A stretch of DNA of 25,264 bases, from positions 1 through 25,264 of the forward strand of contig JBDTCS010000301.1 in assembly GCA_039923455.1 (NCBI GenBank). The letters are read 5' to 3'. The translations under genes were made by a program, and so were the position numbers. The notes under the pieces were generated by a model, which saw nothing but the letters and a program-made list of their open reading frames with translations, was not told where the DNA came from and did not search any database. This document shows, in pieces, positions 23,762 to 25,264 of this stretch (position 1 is its first letter; every line of letters starts with the position of its first letter). The stretch is from JBDTCS01 sp039923455 (GTDB taxonomy: Bacteria > Bacteroidota > Ignavibacteria > Palsa-1295).

Positions 23762-24940
23762 GTGAAAGTAGAATTCTACAAACATCCACTCGGCCAAGAA
23801 GAGATCGACGGACTTACTGCGGTCGTTCATTCCACATTCTTAACTGCCGGCCCAAAGACCAAAGAATTCGAGGCAGCCTTTGCGAAGTACATGTCTTCCA
23901 AACATTGCGTCGGAGTTACGAGCTGGACGATGGGTGGCTTTATTGCGCTCAAAGCGCTCGGAATCGGCGAAGGCGATGAGGTTATCACAACGCCGATGAC
24001 CTTCATGGCAACTGCCAACATCATCATCGAAGCTGGTGCTACGCCGGTATTTGTCGATGTGGAGGCCGACACCGGAAATATCGATTGCGAATTGATCGAA
24101 CGTGCCATCACACCACGCACCAAAGCAATTCTTCCGGTGCATTTATACGGACAAATGTGTGATATGCGACGCATGCGTGCGATCGCGGATAAGCATAAGC
24201 TCGCGATCATCGAAGATTGTGCGCATTGCGTTGAGGGTGTTCGAGATGGTGTTCGTCCCGGTCAACTTTCCGAAATGGCGGTCTTTAGTTTTTATGCGAC
24301 GAAGAATCTCGCGTGCGGTGATGGGGGTGCTATCATAACAAACGATGAAGCGCTCGCCGATTCGCTCTTTCGGCTTCGTCAGCACGGCATGAATAAATCT
24401 GCCGCCGACCGATATTCCGGTCGCTTCAAGCATTACGACATGGAAGAGCTTGGGTACAAGTGCAACATGTTTGATGTCCAAGCTGCGATGCTTTTGCCAC
24501 AGATTCCAAGACTTCCCGAACGACTTTCGCGACGTGAGGAGATCTGCAAGCGATATGAGAAGGGCTTTGCCGACACGCCTGGCATCCGTTTTCCTCCGGT
24601 GCGAAAGGACTCCGTGAGCGGTCGGCATCTCTTCACAATTTGGGTGGACCCGACAATTCGTGACGAAGCTCTCGCCGATCTTCAGGATCGAGGTATCGGA
24701 GTCGCGGTCAACTTCCGCTCGATCAATCGACTGACCTACTACAAAACACATTTTGATGTACCAAACGGTACATTCCCCAACGCAGAGCGCATTGGTGATT
24801 CGACAATCACGCTGCCACTCTATACACTTCTGGAAGAAGCAGAGATTGATTATGTGATCGCGCAAACGAAGGAAGTTGTGCGTAAGCTGAGTGAGAGCAT
24901 TAAGAGCGATAAAGTGCTCGCAGAATCACCTATGGCATAA
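23762..24940 (+). CDS. DegT/DnrJ/EryC1/StrS-family PLP-dependent sugar aminotransferase
   Basis: This 392-aa protein is full family length. Key sites are GVTSWTMGGFIALKALGIG (51-69, the phosphate-binding region, with an unusual Trp55), GDEVITTPMTFMATAN (71-86), EDCAH with Asp152 for the PLP ring, FSFYATKNLACGDGGA with Lys181 as Schiff-base lysine, and LGYKCNMFDVQAA in the C-terminal half. These enzymes transaminate keto sugars bound to a nucleotide, typically the product of a 4,6-dehydratase such as the one at 14158. The product would suit the WecD-like acyltransferase at 12986. C3 or C4 specificity cannot be read from the sequence. The start is GTG 23762 without a Shine-Dalgarno sequence, after a 102-bp gap with a hairpin. 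Confidence 0.94.
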   Translation: MKVEFYKHPLGQEEIDGLTAVVHSTFLTAGPKTKEFEAAFAKYMSSKHCVGVTSWTMGGFIALKALGIGEGDEVITTPMTFMATANIIIEAGATPVFVDVEADTGNIDCELIERAITPRTKAILPVHLYGQMCDMRRMRAIADKHKLAIIEDCAHCVEGVRDGVRPGQLSEMAVFSFYATKNLACGDGGAIITNDEALADSLFRLRQHGMNKSAADRYSGRFKHYDMEELGYKCNMFDVQAAMLLPQIPRLPERLSRREEICKRYEKGFADTPGIRFPPVRKDSVSGRHLFTIWVDPTIRDEALADLQDRGIGVAVNFRSINRLTYYKTHFDVPNGTFPNAERIGDSTITLPLYTLLEEAEIDYVIAQTKEVVRKLSESIKSDKVLAESPMA

Positions 24941-24944
24941 ACGC

Positions 24945-25264
24945 ATGACAAAGTTTCCGGATGCGTTGGTGTCGCGAAAGCGTGAGCTGATCCTCTGCGC
25001 GCTTTTGCCGCCACTTGCACTTGCCATTCTCTTTTTCGTATTTCAATCCTACAACATCGAGCTTTCGTTGTCGCTTGATCTTGTTGTGATGTTTTGGGGA
25101 TCGGTTGCGCCAGGTATATTGATCATCATGATCTTTAGCTCCGTCTTCAGTGCGCGATTATCTTGGCTTCAGGTCTTTGCACTCGGTGCAGCGCTTGGGC
25201 TTGGTGTATTGCCGGCCAGTTACAATCTCATGCGAACCTTTGGTGGTGGCAGGGAAGTATTGCT
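24945..25264 (+). CDS. Hydrophobic membrane protein of the glycosylation locus (partial, cut by window end)
   Basis: An ATG at 24945, 4 nt after the aminotransferase stop, opens a frame that runs off the right edge with 106 codons visible. The translation begins MTKFPDALVSRKREL and has three hydrophobic stretches (about 15-33, 44-67 and 74-95), so it is a multispanning membrane protein. Close spacing puts it in the same transcript. No family signature is visible in this part. It could be another GT-C-like enzyme, a flippase or a polymerase. Confidence 0.75.
   Translation, partial: MTKFPDALVSRKRELILCALLPPLALAILFFVFQSYNIELSLSLDLVVMFWGSVAPGILIIMIFSSVFSARLSWLQVFALGAALGLGVLPASYNLMRTFGGGREVL

Overview
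The window looks like bacterial chromosome of moderate G+C, probably from the Bacteroidota/Chlorobiota/Ignavibacteria-Kapabacteria side of the tree. That placement is inference. It rests on a giant exported protein whose N-terminal domain (..VITYQG.. to ..SVPYAL..) is common in those groups, on frequent GTG/TTG starts and on poor Shine-Dalgarno signals. No rRNA, tRNA, CRISPR, transposase or phage gene was seen.

Region 1 (1-6454, minus strand) is a single uninterrupted reading frame of 2,151 codons running off the left edge. It encodes a secreted, Gly/Thr/Asn/Ala-rich repeat protein of the tail-fibre/adhesin style, with a signal peptide and an almost uncharged array of 8-9 residue repeats. The long plus-strand open frames over it are antisense artefacts. 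Region 2 (6455-7311) is an AT-rich intergenic stretch of about 860 bp with several small hairpins. Region 3 (7312-8157) is a TerC/Alx-family membrane protein, probably a metal exporter.

Region 4 (8325 to the right edge, all plus strand) is an envelope glycosylation locus. In order it holds: a GT39/PMT_2-like membrane glycosyltransferase; a polyprenyl-phosphate-sugar synthase-like GT2; a class I methyltransferase; a second GT2 paralogue; a WecD-like nucleotide-amino-sugar N-acyltransferase; an RmlB-like nucleotide-sugar 4,6-dehydratase; four tandem paralogous multispanning membrane proteins of 554-565 aa; an AftB-like GT-C protein; a DegT/DnrJ/EryC1/StrS aminotransferase; and the start of another membrane protein cut by the window end. 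Many junctions overlap by 4 nt or are separated by 3-7 nt, so translation is probably coupled.

A coherent reading is as follows. The dehydratase, aminotransferase and acyltransferase make an N-acylated amino-deoxy sugar nucleotide. The two GT2 enzymes load sugars onto polyprenyl phosphate. The GT-C-like membrane proteins then transfer them outside the cytoplasm to a glycan or to protein. The most unusual element is the four-gene array (15268-22014). Its members share an Asp-Glu pair after TM1, an SH-x-A-R-x-D motif, an invariant LRPFSRSVQ motif and a C-terminal soluble domain. I could not assign this array to a named system, and it is the best candidate for something undescribed. The Thr/Asn/Ser-rich giant protein is a conceivable acceptor, but that link is speculation.
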